Under the pieces are notes generated by a model. It did not search any database. It was not told the origin of the DNA and was given only the letters and a program-made list of their open reading frames with translations. Made by a program: the position numbers and the translations under genes. A stretch of 64,000 bases of DNA from Cyclobacteriaceae bacterium (GTDB lineage Bacteria > Bacteroidota > Bacteroidia > Cytophagales > Cyclobacteriaceae): assembly GCA_020436085.1 (NCBI GenBank), contig JAGQYM010000017.1, forward strand, positions 1-64,000. The letters run 5' to 3'. The first letter of the stretch is position 1, and every line of letters begins with the position of its first letter. Positions 18,341-26,797 of this stretch are shown here, piece by piece.

Positions 18341-19561
18341 TCAAGGTGCAATCACAGCCACTGAATCCATCAACGCCTTCATATGCTTGTCGTAGATTCT
18401 AAAAAAAGAAGGAAGCGCGTAATCTGAGAAACTGCTTGGGCCGTTAGCCAGCACACAGATGGCGATTTTCTTTGACGGATGAATAGCTACTTCACTTCGA
18501 TAACCATTCACATAGCCGCCATGATACGCCAATGTATCGTCTTCAAATTGAATGACACGCCATCCCAGTCCATAGTATGATTTTCTTATTCGGCTCCAGC
18601 GGTTAAAATTTCTATTCTTGGCCGTGGCCCGCACCTTTGGACTGTACAATTGTTCAATCGTAGCCGGAGAAATGACCTGGCTTCTGTATCCCAACATTGC
18701 AACCATCCATTTAGCCATGTCAGTGATGCTGGCGTTGATGCCGCCAGCTGGGGCAGCGTTATAATACGTGTCAGAGATCGGTATAGGCTTCCATTGGCGA
18801 CCGCGATAAAGGTGGGGTTGTGCGACATTGGTGCGTGAGATGATGTCATCATAAGTCAACGATGCATCCGCCATAAAGAGTGGCCCGAAGACATGAGCCT
18901 TCATCGCTTGCTCGAAAGTTGAATTTGTGGCTTTGCTTACAACTGAATCAAGAATGCTGTAGGCAACATTCTGGTAGCTGTAAACTTTTCCTGGCTGTGC
19001 AATGAGTTCAACCTGCCGGAGTTCATTTAGCATGTCCGAGAGCGTCCTTCCATCTTCAATAAGTGTGGTATAAGTGTGATATGGAAAGCCAGTGGATTGG
19101 GAGAGCACGTGTTTGAGTTCAAGTGCGTCTGTAAACTCAGCTGGACTCACGTCAAATCCAGGAATGTATTTTTTCACCTGGTCATTCCAGTGCAGAATAC
19201 TGTCCTCCACCAGTATCCCTGCAAGGGTAGCTGACACTGGCTTGGACACCGATGCCAGCCTGAATACGGTGTGTACGTCAACTGAATCTCCCTTATCGAC
19301 ATTCCTCAGACCGAAACCCTTGAGGAAAACGATAAGTGAATCTTTGACAATAGCGACAGCTGCGCCCGGTGTGCCAGTCAACGCCAGCGACTCTTCGATA
19401 TATTGTTCGTACTCACTTACTACTGCATCAAATGGGGTTGCAGAAGCCACCGGACGCTCTGCAACGGCTTCATTAATTACTGGAGTGTCGGGGGTGGTGT
19501 AGTAGATGAATGCAAGAAAAGCGGTGACAGAGATCAGCAAGACGACTATAAGTCTCTTCAT
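18341..19561 (-). CDS. serine hydrolase, beta-lactamase/transpeptidase fold (PF00144)
   Basis: The 406-residue protein has an N-terminal membrane anchor or signal (residues 4-21). The active site is Ser104-x-x-Lys107 (SVSK), the second motif is Tyr196-Gln-Asn198 (YSYQN), and an HGG near the C-terminus stands in for the KTG triad. Class C family enzymes of this type include esterases, D-aminopeptidases and DD-peptidases, so true beta-lactamase activity should not be assumed. It is followed by the DUF1684 gene after one base. A second family member is at 26798-27922. Confidence 0.88.
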   Translation of the reverse strand: MKRLIVVLLISVTAFLAFIYYTTPDTPVINEAVAERPVASATPFDAVVSEYEQYIEESLALTGTPGAAVAIVKDSLIVFLKGFGLRNVDKGDSVDVHTVFRLASVSKPVSATLAGILVEDSILHWNDQVKKYIPGFDVSPAEFTDALELKHVLSQSTGFPYHTYTTLIEDGRTLSDMLNELRQVELIAQPGKVYSYQNVAYSILDSVVSKATNSTFEQAMKAHVFGPLFMADASLTYDDIISRTNVAQPHLYRGRQWKPIPISDTYYNAAPAGGINASITDMAKWMVAMLGYRSQVISPATIEQLYSPKVRATAKNRNFNRWSRIRKSYYGLGWRVIQFEDDTLAYHGGYVNGYRSEVAIHPSKKIAICVLANGPSSFSDYALPSFFRIYDKHMKALMDSVAVIAP

Positions 19562-19591
19562 TTCGAGCTTTTTTTCGTTCGTATATGCAGA

Positions 19592-20302
19592 TTACAGAAT
19601 CCCATCATCTGCAAAGCTATAATATTTTTGGTTGGCAACGATCAGATGATCAAGGAGTTGAATTTCCAAAACCTTTCCGGCCTCTTTTAGTTTTTTGGTC
19701 AGTGTGATGTCACTTTGACTCGCGGTCAGGTTGCCCGATGGATGATTATGCACTACTATGATGCCGCTGGCCAGTTCCTCAAGCGCTAATTTGTAAATGA
19801 TCTTAGGGTCGGCAACTGTACCTGAAACGCCACCTTCGCTGATTCGCTTCTTCTTCAACAATCTATTTGCCCGATTCAGCAGCAGCACCCAAAACTCCTC
19901 ATGAGGTAAATCTTCCAGGTCGCCTCGCACCAGTTCGAATGCATCCCGTGATCCTGTAATTTTTGGCTTGTCCTCATGGTCTGCTTCTTTTCTTCTTCGC
20001 CCCAACTCCATAGCTGCTACAATGGCGATGGCTTTGGCTTCCCCTATGCCTTTATTTTTCATCAGGTCCTTCACATTGAATCGAGCCAACTCGTGGAGAT
20101 TATTTCCAGCCGACTGTAGCACTAGTTTCGCCACTTCGACAGCACTTAGAGAGCCTGTACCCGAGCCAATTAATAGGGCGATCAATTCAGCGTTTGAGAG
20201 GGATCCCTGGCCTTTTTGGAGTAGTTTTTCTCGCGGCCTGTCTTCTGCCGCCCAGCTTTTGATGCCAAGGGGTTTGGTTGAACCTTTCACGTTGGGAGTC
20301 AA
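19592..20302 (-). CDS. radC: RadC family protein (JAMM/MPN domain)
   Basis: The 236-residue protein has an N-terminal helix-hairpin-helix-like region (about 30-100) and a C-terminal JAMM domain with His185, His187 and Asp198 (HNHPSGNLTASQSD) and Glu135/136. Despite the name, a DNA repair role is not secure in this family. In-frame stops upstream leave only TTG 20302 or GTG 20290 as starts. A TAATATTTG sequence at 20300-20308 resembles a -7 box; if it is used, GTG 20290 (232 residues) would be the true start. Confidence 0.9.
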   Translation of the reverse strand: MTPNVKGSTKPLGIKSWAAEDRPREKLLQKGQGSLSNAELIALLIGSGTGSLSAVEVAKLVLQSAGNNLHELARFNVKDLMKNKGIGEAKAIAIVAAMELGRRRKEADHEDKPKITGSRDAFELVRGDLEDLPHEEFWVLLLNRANRLLKKKRISEGGVSGTVADPKIIYKLALEELASGIIVVHNHPSGNLTASQSDITLTKKLKEAGKVLEIQLLDHLIVANQKYYSFADDGIL

Positions 20303-20322
20303 ATATTAGATTTTTTGGTCAA

Positions 20323-20366
20323 TAAAAAACCCTCCCTCATGATCGTTTTCCGAAAACAAGGAAGGG
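20323..20366 (-). terminator. rho-independent terminator after rpsT
   Basis: Read on the minus strand, CCCTTCC and GGGAGGG pair over seven bases with one G-U, enclose an inner GTTTT/AAAAC hairpin, and are followed by TTTTTT. It begins 23 bases after the rpsT stop and should separate rpsT from radC. Confidence 0.8.
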
Positions 20367-20388
20367 AAAAATATATTGGTGAAACTCT

Positions 20389-20643
20389 TTAAGCGAGTTT
20401 ATTCACGTGCTTGGTCAGCCTGGATTTCTGGTTTGCAGCCTTTTTCCAGTGGATGATGTTCTTTTTTGCCAGCTTGTCAATCATCGCTGAAACATCCTTC
20501 AAAAGGGTTTCTGCCTCATTTTTTGAGGTAGTAGCCAACAATTTCTTAGTAGCAGTACGGGTTGTTTTGTGCTGATAGCGATTCCGTACTCGCTTTTTCT
20601 CGTTTGACCGAATTCTTTTCTCTGCTGATTTATGGTTTGCCAT
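20389..20643 (-). CDS. rpsT: 30S ribosomal protein S20
   Basis: An 84-residue, strongly basic, alanine- and lysine-rich protein starting MANHKSAEKRIRSNEKKRVR, the hallmark of bacterial S20, which binds 16S rRNA in the small subunit. It is a single-gene unit here: a near-consensus promoter lies directly upstream and a terminator directly downstream. Confidence 0.97.
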   Translation of the reverse strand: MANHKSAEKRIRSNEKKRVRNRYQHKTTRTATKKLLATTSKNEAETLLKDVSAMIDKLAKKNIIHWKKAANQKSRLTKHVNKLA

Positions 20644-20665
20644 AAGCTTTTTTCCAAATGGACTG

Positions 20666-20696
20666 CAAAGGTAAGATCATTGTGGATATTTGCAAA
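20666..20696 (-). promoter_or_regulatory. Bacteroidota-type promoter of rpsT
   Basis: On the minus strand TTTG (20696-20693), a 19-base spacer and TACCTTTG (20673-20666) match the TTTG-N19-TAnnTTTG consensus exactly. Transcription should begin near 20660, giving an untranslated leader of under 20 bases. Confidence 0.82.
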
Positions 20697-20708
20697 GCGC
20701 CAATAAAC

Positions 20709-22313
20709 TCATTTTGCCTCTATTTCACCTTCAAAAAGCAGCCAAATATGAGGGTCGAGTGTCAGTTTTTTAGGCCTTTTGGCTAAGGGTTTTGCCATAG
20801 AAACCGCCCGCTGGTCAAGCGGGACGGTGATTGTCTCTTTTGCACCATCTGATGTCTCTATCTGAATCTCCAAAGCGGTATTGAAGACATCTTCTTGGGT
20901 CTGCACAACAGATATATTCAGCAACTTTTTTCGAGTATTATAGGTCCAGTTGGCTGATAGTACTGGATGACCGGGACGCCTCAGCCACTGATCGAAAAAT
21001 TCCTTAAGATTCTCTTTAGAAACTTCCTCCATCACTTTTCGGAAATCGTCAGTCATGGCGTTGCCATATTGATATAGTTGGTAGTAGTTATTGATTCCTT
21101 TCCAAAATGTTTCATCACCAACCTTTTTACGAAGCATGTGTAGAAACCAACCACCCTTTTCATAGGAGTTGGTGTTGAGCACACGATTGATGTCAGAAAA
21201 TGTCGTGTCGATCACAGCGCTGGGATTGTTTTTGAAATAAGTAATGACTTCGTCTCTACTTTGCTTCATGTGCTGCGCTAAACGCTCTTTGCCGTACATG
21301 TGCTCCAGATAAAGACTAGTAAAGTAGGTGGCAAATCCTTCACTTAGCCACACGTGATACCAGTCCAGTTCAGATGCTGAATCACCAAACCACTGGTGGG
21401 CTACTTCATGAGCGATGAGATTTTCTCTTTCATTTTTGCCTGTAACCGAATTTTCGAAGTAGAAAATATTGCTGGCATTCTCCATTCCTCCATATCGGGT
21501 AGTAGATTGCACGTTGGCCAGTTTCTCGAATGGGAAGGCGCCTAGTTTATCAGTGAAGTAGTCTGTGATTTGGGTAGCCACCTTATAATCCACAAATCCA
21601 GCCTCCCTGTTTTGCGGATACACCCATGTTTCAATAGGAACCCCATCCACCATCCCCGCAGAACTTGTCGCAAAACGAGCGACACCTATCACCATTACTT
21701 TCGTTGGAAGGGCCTTATCCTCTTTCCAATGAGCCAATGTTCTTCCTTTTGGTAATTCTTTTTTCTCTACCAAGATTCCATTAGCAATAGTCTGGTAGTA
21801 CCCCGGTGCTGTTACGATAAATTCACAAGTAGCCTTGTCGTAAGGATGATCAATACAAGGTAGCCAGTGGTGCGCTCTGTTTGGCCAATTGTCGCCAAAG
21901 ATGGTTCGGTCACCAAACATGTTTTTGCTGATGATGAGTCCGTCTCTGGGTTGTCCGTAATAATTAATCAGGAAAGTAACCTTATCGCCCTGGTTGACTT
22001 TTCCGGGCTTTATCGAAAGTCGCTCCCCGGCTTGACTGAAATCAATTGCTTTTCCTTCACGTGATATGGACCGAACCGTCATTCCGGCTCCATCATTGGA
22101 TTTTGCCACCAGGTCAAGATCAAACTGGTCAAGGGAATTTCTGAATAAAATTGTAATTTCCGAGGAGCCTTCAATGATGTTGGTGCTGTCGTTGACCTCA
22201 ATAGAGAATCGATAATGCTGGATGTCAATATTGTAATTACGAGGGTACGGATCGGAACCCCAGGTAACTTGGAAAGTTAAAAACAGGAGCGCAAAAGAAA
22301 ATAGTCTTATCAT
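20709..22313 (-). CDS. M1 family metalloaminopeptidase, secreted
   Basis: The 534-residue protein has a signal peptide (to about residue 19), the substrate-binding GGMEN (275-279) and the zinc site His302-Glu303-x-x-His306 plus Glu325 (LSEGFATYF). M1 enzymes remove N-terminal residues from peptides; the signal peptide puts this one in the periplasm or outside the cell. The protein stops soon after the thermolysin-like domain plus a short beta domain and lacks the large C-terminal helical domain of E. coli PepN. It is divergent from the phospholipase-like gene with only 11 bases between starts. Confidence 0.92.
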   Translation of the reverse strand: MIRLFSFALLFLTFQVTWGSDPYPRNYNIDIQHYRFSIEVNDSTNIIEGSSEITILFRNSLDQFDLDLVAKSNDGAGMTVRSISREGKAIDFSQAGERLSIKPGKVNQGDKVTFLINYYGQPRDGLIISKNMFGDRTIFGDNWPNRAHHWLPCIDHPYDKATCEFIVTAPGYYQTIANGILVEKKELPKGRTLAHWKEDKALPTKVMVIGVARFATSSAGMVDGVPIETWVYPQNREAGFVDYKVATQITDYFTDKLGAFPFEKLANVQSTTRYGGMENASNIFYFENSVTGKNERENLIAHEVAHQWFGDSASELDWYHVWLSEGFATYFTSLYLEHMYGKERLAQHMKQSRDEVITYFKNNPSAVIDTTFSDINRVLNTNSYEKGGWFLHMLRKKVGDETFWKGINNYYQLYQYGNAMTDDFRKVMEEVSKENLKEFFDQWLRRPGHPVLSANWTYNTRKKLLNISVVQTQEDVFNTALEIQIETSDGAKETITVPLDQRAVSMAKPLAKRPKKLTLDPHIWLLFEGEIEAK

Positions 22314-22324
22314 CGGAATAGGTT

Positions 22325-23302
22325 GTGAATCGAATACGAAAAATAGTTCTCATTTGTTTAGCCATACCCATGGTTGGATTTGTGTGGGGATTTTATGGGC
22401 ATAAGCGGATTAATCGATTAGCGGTTTTCACGTTGCCTCCCGCCATGATCGGATTCTACAAAAAGAATATAGAATACCTCACTGAAGAGTCAGTCGCTCC
22501 GGACAGAAGAAGATATGCTGTGGAGGACGAAGCACCGCGGCACTATATTGACTTGGACGAGTATGGAGATAGCGCGGCCTACGAGCTCCCAAAATACTGG
22601 CCACTGGCCGTGGAGAAATTTGGAGAGGATACCCTGATGAGCCGCGGTATTGTGCCGTGGCATATACAGACCATGTACCACCGGCTTAAAGATGCTTTCA
22701 TGATCAATGACCCTTCCGCGATACTGCGACTATCTGCCGAATTGGGTCATTACGTTGCCGATGCTAATGTGCCTCTTCATACCACCAGCAACTACGATGG
22801 TCAGCTGACCGGCCAGGATGGCCTTCATGGATTTTGGGAATCCCGCCTGCCCGAACTCTTTGCAAAAGATTACACTTTTTTTGTGGGGAAAGCTGCCTAT
22901 GTCCCCGATGTTGCAGCCGAAGCCTGGACTGCTGTTAGAGGTGCAAATGCAGCACTGGATTCCGTTCTTACCATCGAAAAAGATTTATACAAGCGAGCAG
23001 GCACAAAAAAGTATGGTTTCGAAACCAGGGGAAGGCAGACGCAAAAGGTAGTTGCCTTTAATTACTCACACTCCTATCATGAAGCCCTTCACGGAATGGT
23101 GGAGCGACAGATGCGAAGGAGTATTAAGATGACTGGCGATCTATGGTACACAGCGTGGGTAGATGCGGGGCAGCCTGATTTGAAAAAATTGATTGACTAC
23201 ACACCCACGGAGGAAGAACTGGCGCAGCGTAAAGCTTTGCTTCAAGAATGGAAAAATCAGCGCTACAAGGCGCGAGTACACGACAGCGAAGAGGGAAACT
23301 GA
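22325..23302 (+). CDS. zinc-dependent phospholipase C/S1-P1 nuclease superfamily protein
   Basis: The only usable start is GTG 22325, because an in-frame stop lies two codons upstream and the next Met would lose part of the signal peptide. The 325-residue product has a signal peptide to about residue 20 followed by Trp21. In this superfamily the mature N-terminal Trp is a zinc ligand, so cleavage just before Trp21 would fit. Further likely ligands are His26, His73, Asp76, His142-x3-Asp146, His152 and His168-x3-Glu172 (LHGFWES). The sequence supports a three-zinc phosphodiesterase; lipid versus nucleic acid substrate is open. Confidence 0.85.
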   Translation: MNRIRKIVLICLAIPMVGFVWGFYGHKRINRLAVFTLPPAMIGFYKKNIEYLTEESVAPDRRRYAVEDEAPRHYIDLDEYGDSAAYELPKYWPLAVEKFGEDTLMSRGIVPWHIQTMYHRLKDAFMINDPSAILRLSAELGHYVADANVPLHTTSNYDGQLTGQDGLHGFWESRLPELFAKDYTFFVGKAAYVPDVAAEAWTAVRGANAALDSVLTIEKDLYKRAGTKKYGFETRGRQTQKVVAFNYSHSYHEALHGMVERQMRRSIKMTGDLWYTAWVDAGQPDLKKLIDYTPTEEELAQRKALLQEWKNQRYKARVHDSEEGN

Positions 23303-23379
23303 TAGAGTAGCGTACAGCCTGTAACCGCTAATGACCACTCGCGAATGGTAACATCAATTTCATTCGATTTAACATGATC

Positions 23380-23394
23380 AAAATCGATGATTTT
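23380..23394. repeat. short perfect inverted repeat before small ORF
   Basis: AAAATC-GAT-GATTTT is a perfect dyad with six-base arms and a three-base centre, in the gap between the phospholipase-like gene and the small ORF. It could be an operator or chance in AT-rich sequence. Confidence 0.3.
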
Positions 23395-23420
23395 ACTATG
23401 TTTATTTAAACCGTAAAATC

Positions 23421-23618
23421 ATGCAGTGGATCCTCAATAATTTTTGGATTTCTGCGCCTGTCGCAGCTATCCTGGTAGGGGGTCTGATCCTTGTCGTCTA
23501 TAAAGCCACAAGAGCTCAGAAAAAAAGCTATCCCACCCCCAGACGAAGAGTTATTTTCAATAAACCCAACCTTCAGCCGGCTAAGCCCTTGCTCATCCGA
23601 TTACCCAAACTTGGCTAG
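23421..23618 (+). CDS. possible small membrane protein
   Basis: A 65-codon frame from ATG 23421 would encode one transmembrane helix (about residues 11-27) followed by a basic, proline-rich tail (PTPRRRVIFNKPNLQPAKP). The composition is plausible for a single-pass membrane protein, and it fills an otherwise empty 406-base gap. I recognise no family. A 15-base inverted repeat lies 27 bases before the start. Confidence 0.45.
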   Translation: MQWILNNFWISAPVAAILVGGLILVVYKATRAQKKSYPTPRRRVIFNKPNLQPAKPLLIRLPKLG

Positions 23619-23643
23619 GGTATCGGTGAACAGGCGGGGTAAT

Positions 23644-23659
23644 AACCTTTAAAAAGGTT
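23644..23659. repeat. hairpin with CCTTTAAAAAGG core (copy 1)
   Basis: AACCTTTAAAAAGGTT can fold with seven-base arms. It lies 50 bases before the DUF4199 gene. The 12-base core recurs exactly at 24218-24229, before the glycosyltransferase gene. Confidence 0.45.
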
Positions 23660-23708
23660 GTAATATTCTTGAAAAATGTAAAAATTAGGCAAACCTAAAT
23701 GCCTGCTT

Positions 23709-24164
23709 ATGAGCTTTTTCAGTAACCCCAACCGAATTCCAGAAAGTTATGGCTTGCGTATCGCGGCCGGATTGATTGGCTTCTTTCTTATTATGAAACT
23801 AGTCGGATTGAGCCATCATGTGGAACTCCGGTTGTTGAATCTTTTTATTCTGGTGGGGGGAGTTTACATGGCGCTGAAAAAATTCAAGCAGTCACATTCT
23901 GACCGACTCAATTACTTCAGGGGCCTTGTAACCGGGGTTGCAACCGCTTCTGTGGGTTCTCTGGTCTTTGCACTGTTTCTGTTCCTTTACATGCAGTCGG
24001 ACAGCTCGCTCATGCAGTCTATCATCGAAAACGAACCCATGGGTAGGTATATGAACCCATACATCGCTTCGTTTATTGTGGCCCTTGAGGGTGTCTTTTC
24101 CGGGTTGCTGGTCACTTTTATCCTCATTAACTACGTAAGTACTGATGAAGTAAATCAGACGTAG
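23709..24164 (+). CDS. DUF4199-like membrane protein
   Basis: The 151-residue protein has four hydrophobic segments (about 15-32, 40-55, 73-95 and 118-142) and the N-x-F-x-G-L (NYFRGLVTG) turn typical of DUF4199 proteins found in Bacteroidota. Their function is unknown. It is followed by a 72-base gap and the glycosyltransferase gene. Confidence 0.72.
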   Translation: MSFFSNPNRIPESYGLRIAAGLIGFFLIMKLVGLSHHVELRLLNLFILVGGVYMALKKFKQSHSDRLNYFRGLVTGVATASVGSLVFALFLFLYMQSDSSLMQSIIENEPMGRYMNPYIASFIVALEGVFSGLLVTFILINYVSTDEVNQT

Positions 24165-24206
24165 GCTGAAACACCCAAATGACCTGTAGGGGTTGGGGTG
24201 ATACGC

Positions 24207-24214
24207 TATATTTG
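24207..24214 (+). promoter_or_regulatory. probable -7 promoter box of glycosyltransferase gene
   Basis: TATATTTG matches the TAnnTTTG consensus. No TTTG is found 17-23 bases upstream, so the -33 element would be weak. Transcription would start near 24219, inside a CCCTTT/AAAGGG hairpin. Confidence 0.4.
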
Positions 24215-24216
24215 TG

Positions 24217-24230
24217 CCCTTTAAAAAGGG
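24217..24230. repeat. hairpin with CCTTTAAAAAGG core (copy 2)
   Basis: CCCTTTAAAAAGGG folds with six-base arms. It sits six bases before the TTG start of the glycosyltransferase gene, at the predicted transcription start, where it could affect initiation. Confidence 0.45.
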
Positions 24231-24236
24231 ACTGGT

Positions 24237-25340
24237 TTGCCAATTATTCTCATCTGTTTTCTAGGCGCGCTAGCGGTGCAGGGTATTTACCTGACCCTTT
24301 ATTGGATTGCTTTCTCCAGAAAAGGAGATGTGGAGGTTGCTGAACCCCAACCGGTCTCTGTAATCGTGAGTGCTCATGATGAGGAGGACAACCTTCGCGA
24401 GCTCATTCCGATGTTGCTTCAACAGGACTATCCTGAATTTGAAGTAATCGTGGTGGACGACCGTAGCAATGATGAGACTTTTGGAATCCTCCATCACTAT
24501 GCACAGACGACCAAAAACTTTAAACACCTCGAGGTTAAGCAGAAGCCGGAACATGTCAATGGCAAGAAGTTTGCGCTCACGTTGGCTATAAAAGCCGCTG
24601 CGCATGAGTGGGTTTTGCTTACAGATGCAGACTGTAGGCCGGCAAGTAATCATTGGATCAAGTCAATGAGTACATGCTTCTCCAAAGATGTTTCGCTTGT
24701 TGCGGGCTACTCACCTTATGAGAAAAGAGCGGGATTACTCAATGCTTTTATTCGCTACGAGTCTCTGCTCACCGCGATTCAATATTTGAGTTTGGCTTTG
24801 ATGGGTAAACCTTATATGGGGGTGGGTAGAAATCTGGCGTATAAAAAAAGTTTGTTTCTGCAGAACAAGGGTTACAGCACGCATTTGGGTGTTACAGGAG
24901 GTGATGATGACTTGTTTGTGAACACTGTTGCGAATCGACTGAATTTAAAACCATGTCTTTTGAAGGAGTCAATTGTCTATTCCAAACCCAAGCTAACATG
25001 GGGAGATTTCTATCTTCAGAAAGTGAGGCATCTGTCCGTTGGCAAACGCTATCGAACAATAGACAAGCTAAGATTAGGTGCTTTCAACATTTCGTTAATC
25101 CTGACCTGGCTGCTGTTCGTTCCCGCACTGTTGTTACCTGAATTTCTGGCAGTGGTGTTGACAGCATTTATAGCACGGATCATCATCCTTTTTTTCCTTT
25201 CACGTACAGTTTCGCGCAAGCTGGGTGACGGATTTGAAGCGTGGAAAGTGCCTTTTTTAGATTTTATTTTTGCCATTTACTATCTTGTCACCGGCCTTGT
25301 TGCGTTACAAACTAATAAAATCAGATGGAAGAAGACCTGA
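24237..25340 (+). CDS. glycosyltransferase family 2
   Basis: An in-frame stop at 24222 and the absence of ATG until deep in the domain force a TTG start at 24237. The 367-residue protein has an N-terminal membrane helix, then a GT-A catalytic domain (about 40-260) with the nucleotide-binding VIVVDDRSND, the metal-binding DAD (LLTDADCRP) and GGDDD as the acceptor region. Two or three C-terminal membrane helices follow. Such enzymes transfer sugars from nucleotide sugars at the cytoplasmic membrane. The stop lies 16 bases inside the sigma factor gene. Confidence 0.87.
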   Translation: MPIILICFLGALAVQGIYLTLYWIAFSRKGDVEVAEPQPVSVIVSAHDEEDNLRELIPMLLQQDYPEFEVIVVDDRSNDETFGILHHYAQTTKNFKHLEVKQKPEHVNGKKFALTLAIKAAAHEWVLLTDADCRPASNHWIKSMSTCFSKDVSLVAGYSPYEKRAGLLNAFIRYESLLTAIQYLSLALMGKPYMGVGRNLAYKKSLFLQNKGYSTHLGVTGGDDDLFVNTVANRLNLKPCLLKESIVYSKPKLTWGDFYLQKVRHLSVGKRYRTIDKLRLGAFNISLILTWLLFVPALLLPEFLAVVLTAFIARIIILFFLSRTVSRKLGDGFEAWKVPFLDFIFAIYYLVTGLVALQTNKIRWKKT

Positions 25341-25936
25341 ATAGCAGATTTTCGCAAAAGGCGCTCGAAGATTTCAAGCTGATCGATATGGCGGTGGATG
25401 GCGATGAGAAAGCTTATGCAAAGCTTCTCACCCGCTATAAACGGCCGGTATACCATATGATCTTGAAAATGGTGCGCAATGTGGATGATGCTGAAGATCT
25501 CACGATCGAGTCTTTTGCCAAAGCATTTCGCAGCCTTCATCGGTTCAAAAAAGATTTCACATTTAGCACGTGGCTATTCCGAATTGCTACCAACAACACA
25601 ATTGACTTCATTAGAAAAAAGAAGATCAATACGCTGAGTATGCACAACACCTACACCGATGATGATGGCCAGTCGGTGTCGATAGAGGTAGAAGATATTA
25701 ATCCAAATCCACAGGAGGAAGCTATCAAAGCGCAGAAAGAAGAGCTCATTCAAATCTTCGTCAACATGTTACCGGCCAAGTATCAAAAGCTGGTGCGACT
25801 GAGATATTTCAATGAACTTTCATACGAAGAAATCGCGCAAGAGCTTGAAGCTCCGCTGGGTACTGTGAAAGCACAATTGCATCGTGCGCGTGAATTGATG
25901 TATGATTTGGTAAAAAATAAGAAGGAACATATCTGA
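25325..25936 (+). CDS. sigma-70 family (ECF-like) RNA polymerase sigma factor
   Basis: The 203-residue protein has sigma region 2 (about 30-95, with NVDDAEDLTIESFAKAF and the promoter-melting WLFRIATNN) and region 4 (about 145-195, ending LEAPLGTVKAQLHRARELM, the DNA-recognition helix). It overlaps the glycosyltransferase gene by 16 bases. No anti-sigma factor follows; the next gene is a DUF2911 protein 8 bases downstream. It may direct its own regulon independent of a linked anti-sigma factor, or be controlled from elsewhere. Confidence 0.92.
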   Translation: MEEDLNSRFSQKALEDFKLIDMAVDGDEKAYAKLLTRYKRPVYHMILKMVRNVDDAEDLTIESFAKAFRSLHRFKKDFTFSTWLFRIATNNTIDFIRKKKINTLSMHNTYTDDDGQSVSIEVEDINPNPQEEAIKAQKEELIQIFVNMLPAKYQKLVRLRYFNELSYEEIAQELEAPLGTVKAQLHRARELMYDLVKNKKEHI

Positions 25937-25944
25937 TGTGACTG

Positions 25945-26796
25945 ATGAGGTCACTCGCAACGTTTATCTCCTTTTTCTTTGTTTGGCCTGCCTTTTCACA
26001 AATAGAGGTGCCATTAGTCAGTCCGCCAGCTGAACTTAAACAAACCATTGGATTTACTGAAATAGTAGTGAATTACTCACGTCCCAGCGCAAGAGGACGA
26101 AAGGTAATGGGGCAGCTGGTACCCTACGGTCGCATCTGGAGGGTGGGCGCCAATGAATCCACAAAAATTTCTTTTGGTGATGATGTGAAATTGGAAGGCC
26201 ATTCTGTGCCAGCTGGCACCTATGCACTTTATGCTTTTCCAGAAGAGAAGCAGTGGACCATCGTCATCCATAAGAATACTTCTCATTGGGGCGATGGCCG
26301 AGATGAGTATGACCCGAAGGAAGACTTACTGAGATTTGTTGTAACTCCGTTGCATACGAAGTCATATCAGGAAACATTCACGATTGACTTTGATGAGCTT
26401 TCTCACGAAAGTGCGAGGATGACGTGGACATGGGAGCAAACGCGAATCAGCTTTTTAGTAGAAGTGGATACCGACTCGAAGATGATGCGTCAGATTGAGA
26501 ATGCAATAGCTAACAATCCAACGGCAGACACCTACTATCAATCAGCGAGATATTTACAAGAAGAAAACAAGATGCACCAGCAGGCATTGATGTGGCTTGA
26601 AAAAGCACATCAATTAGCGGGCGATAAATATTATATCCATCGGGTGTGGGCACTGGTGCTAGCGCAGTCTGGTGATTATTTCAATGCGATATCACACGCG
26701 GAGAAATCCAAGCAACTGGCAGCACTTGAAGGCAAAGATGAATTCGTGCGGATGAACGAGCTGAGCGTTAAAGAATGGCAGAAAAAGAAGCGTTGA
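25945..26796 (+). CDS. DUF2911 domain protein with helical repeat C-terminus, secreted
   Basis: The 283-residue protein has a signal peptide (to about residue 19), a DUF2911 domain (about 22-165, with VPYGRIWRVGANESTKISF and VPAGTYALYAFP) and a C-terminal TPR-like helical part (about 185-275). DUF2911 proteins are common secreted proteins of Bacteroidota without known activity. It starts 8 bases after the sigma factor gene, so the two are probably one transcript. The stop is one base from the convergent serine hydrolase stop. Confidence 0.85.
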   Translation: MRSLATFISFFFVWPAFSQIEVPLVSPPAELKQTIGFTEIVVNYSRPSARGRKVMGQLVPYGRIWRVGANESTKISFGDDVKLEGHSVPAGTYALYAFPEEKQWTIVIHKNTSHWGDGRDEYDPKEDLLRFVVTPLHTKSYQETFTIDFDELSHESARMTWTWEQTRISFLVEVDTDSKMMRQIENAIANNPTADTYYQSARYLQEENKMHQQALMWLEKAHQLAGDKYYIHRVWALVLAQSGDYFNAISHAEKSKQLAALEGKDEFVRMNELSVKEWQKKKR

Positions 26797-26797
26797 T

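Noticed and set aside
18341-19561. Antibiotic-resistance beta-lactamase
   Set aside because: The protein belongs to the broad PF00144 family, lacks a proper KTG motif and could equally be an esterase or peptidase. The same holds for 26798-27922.
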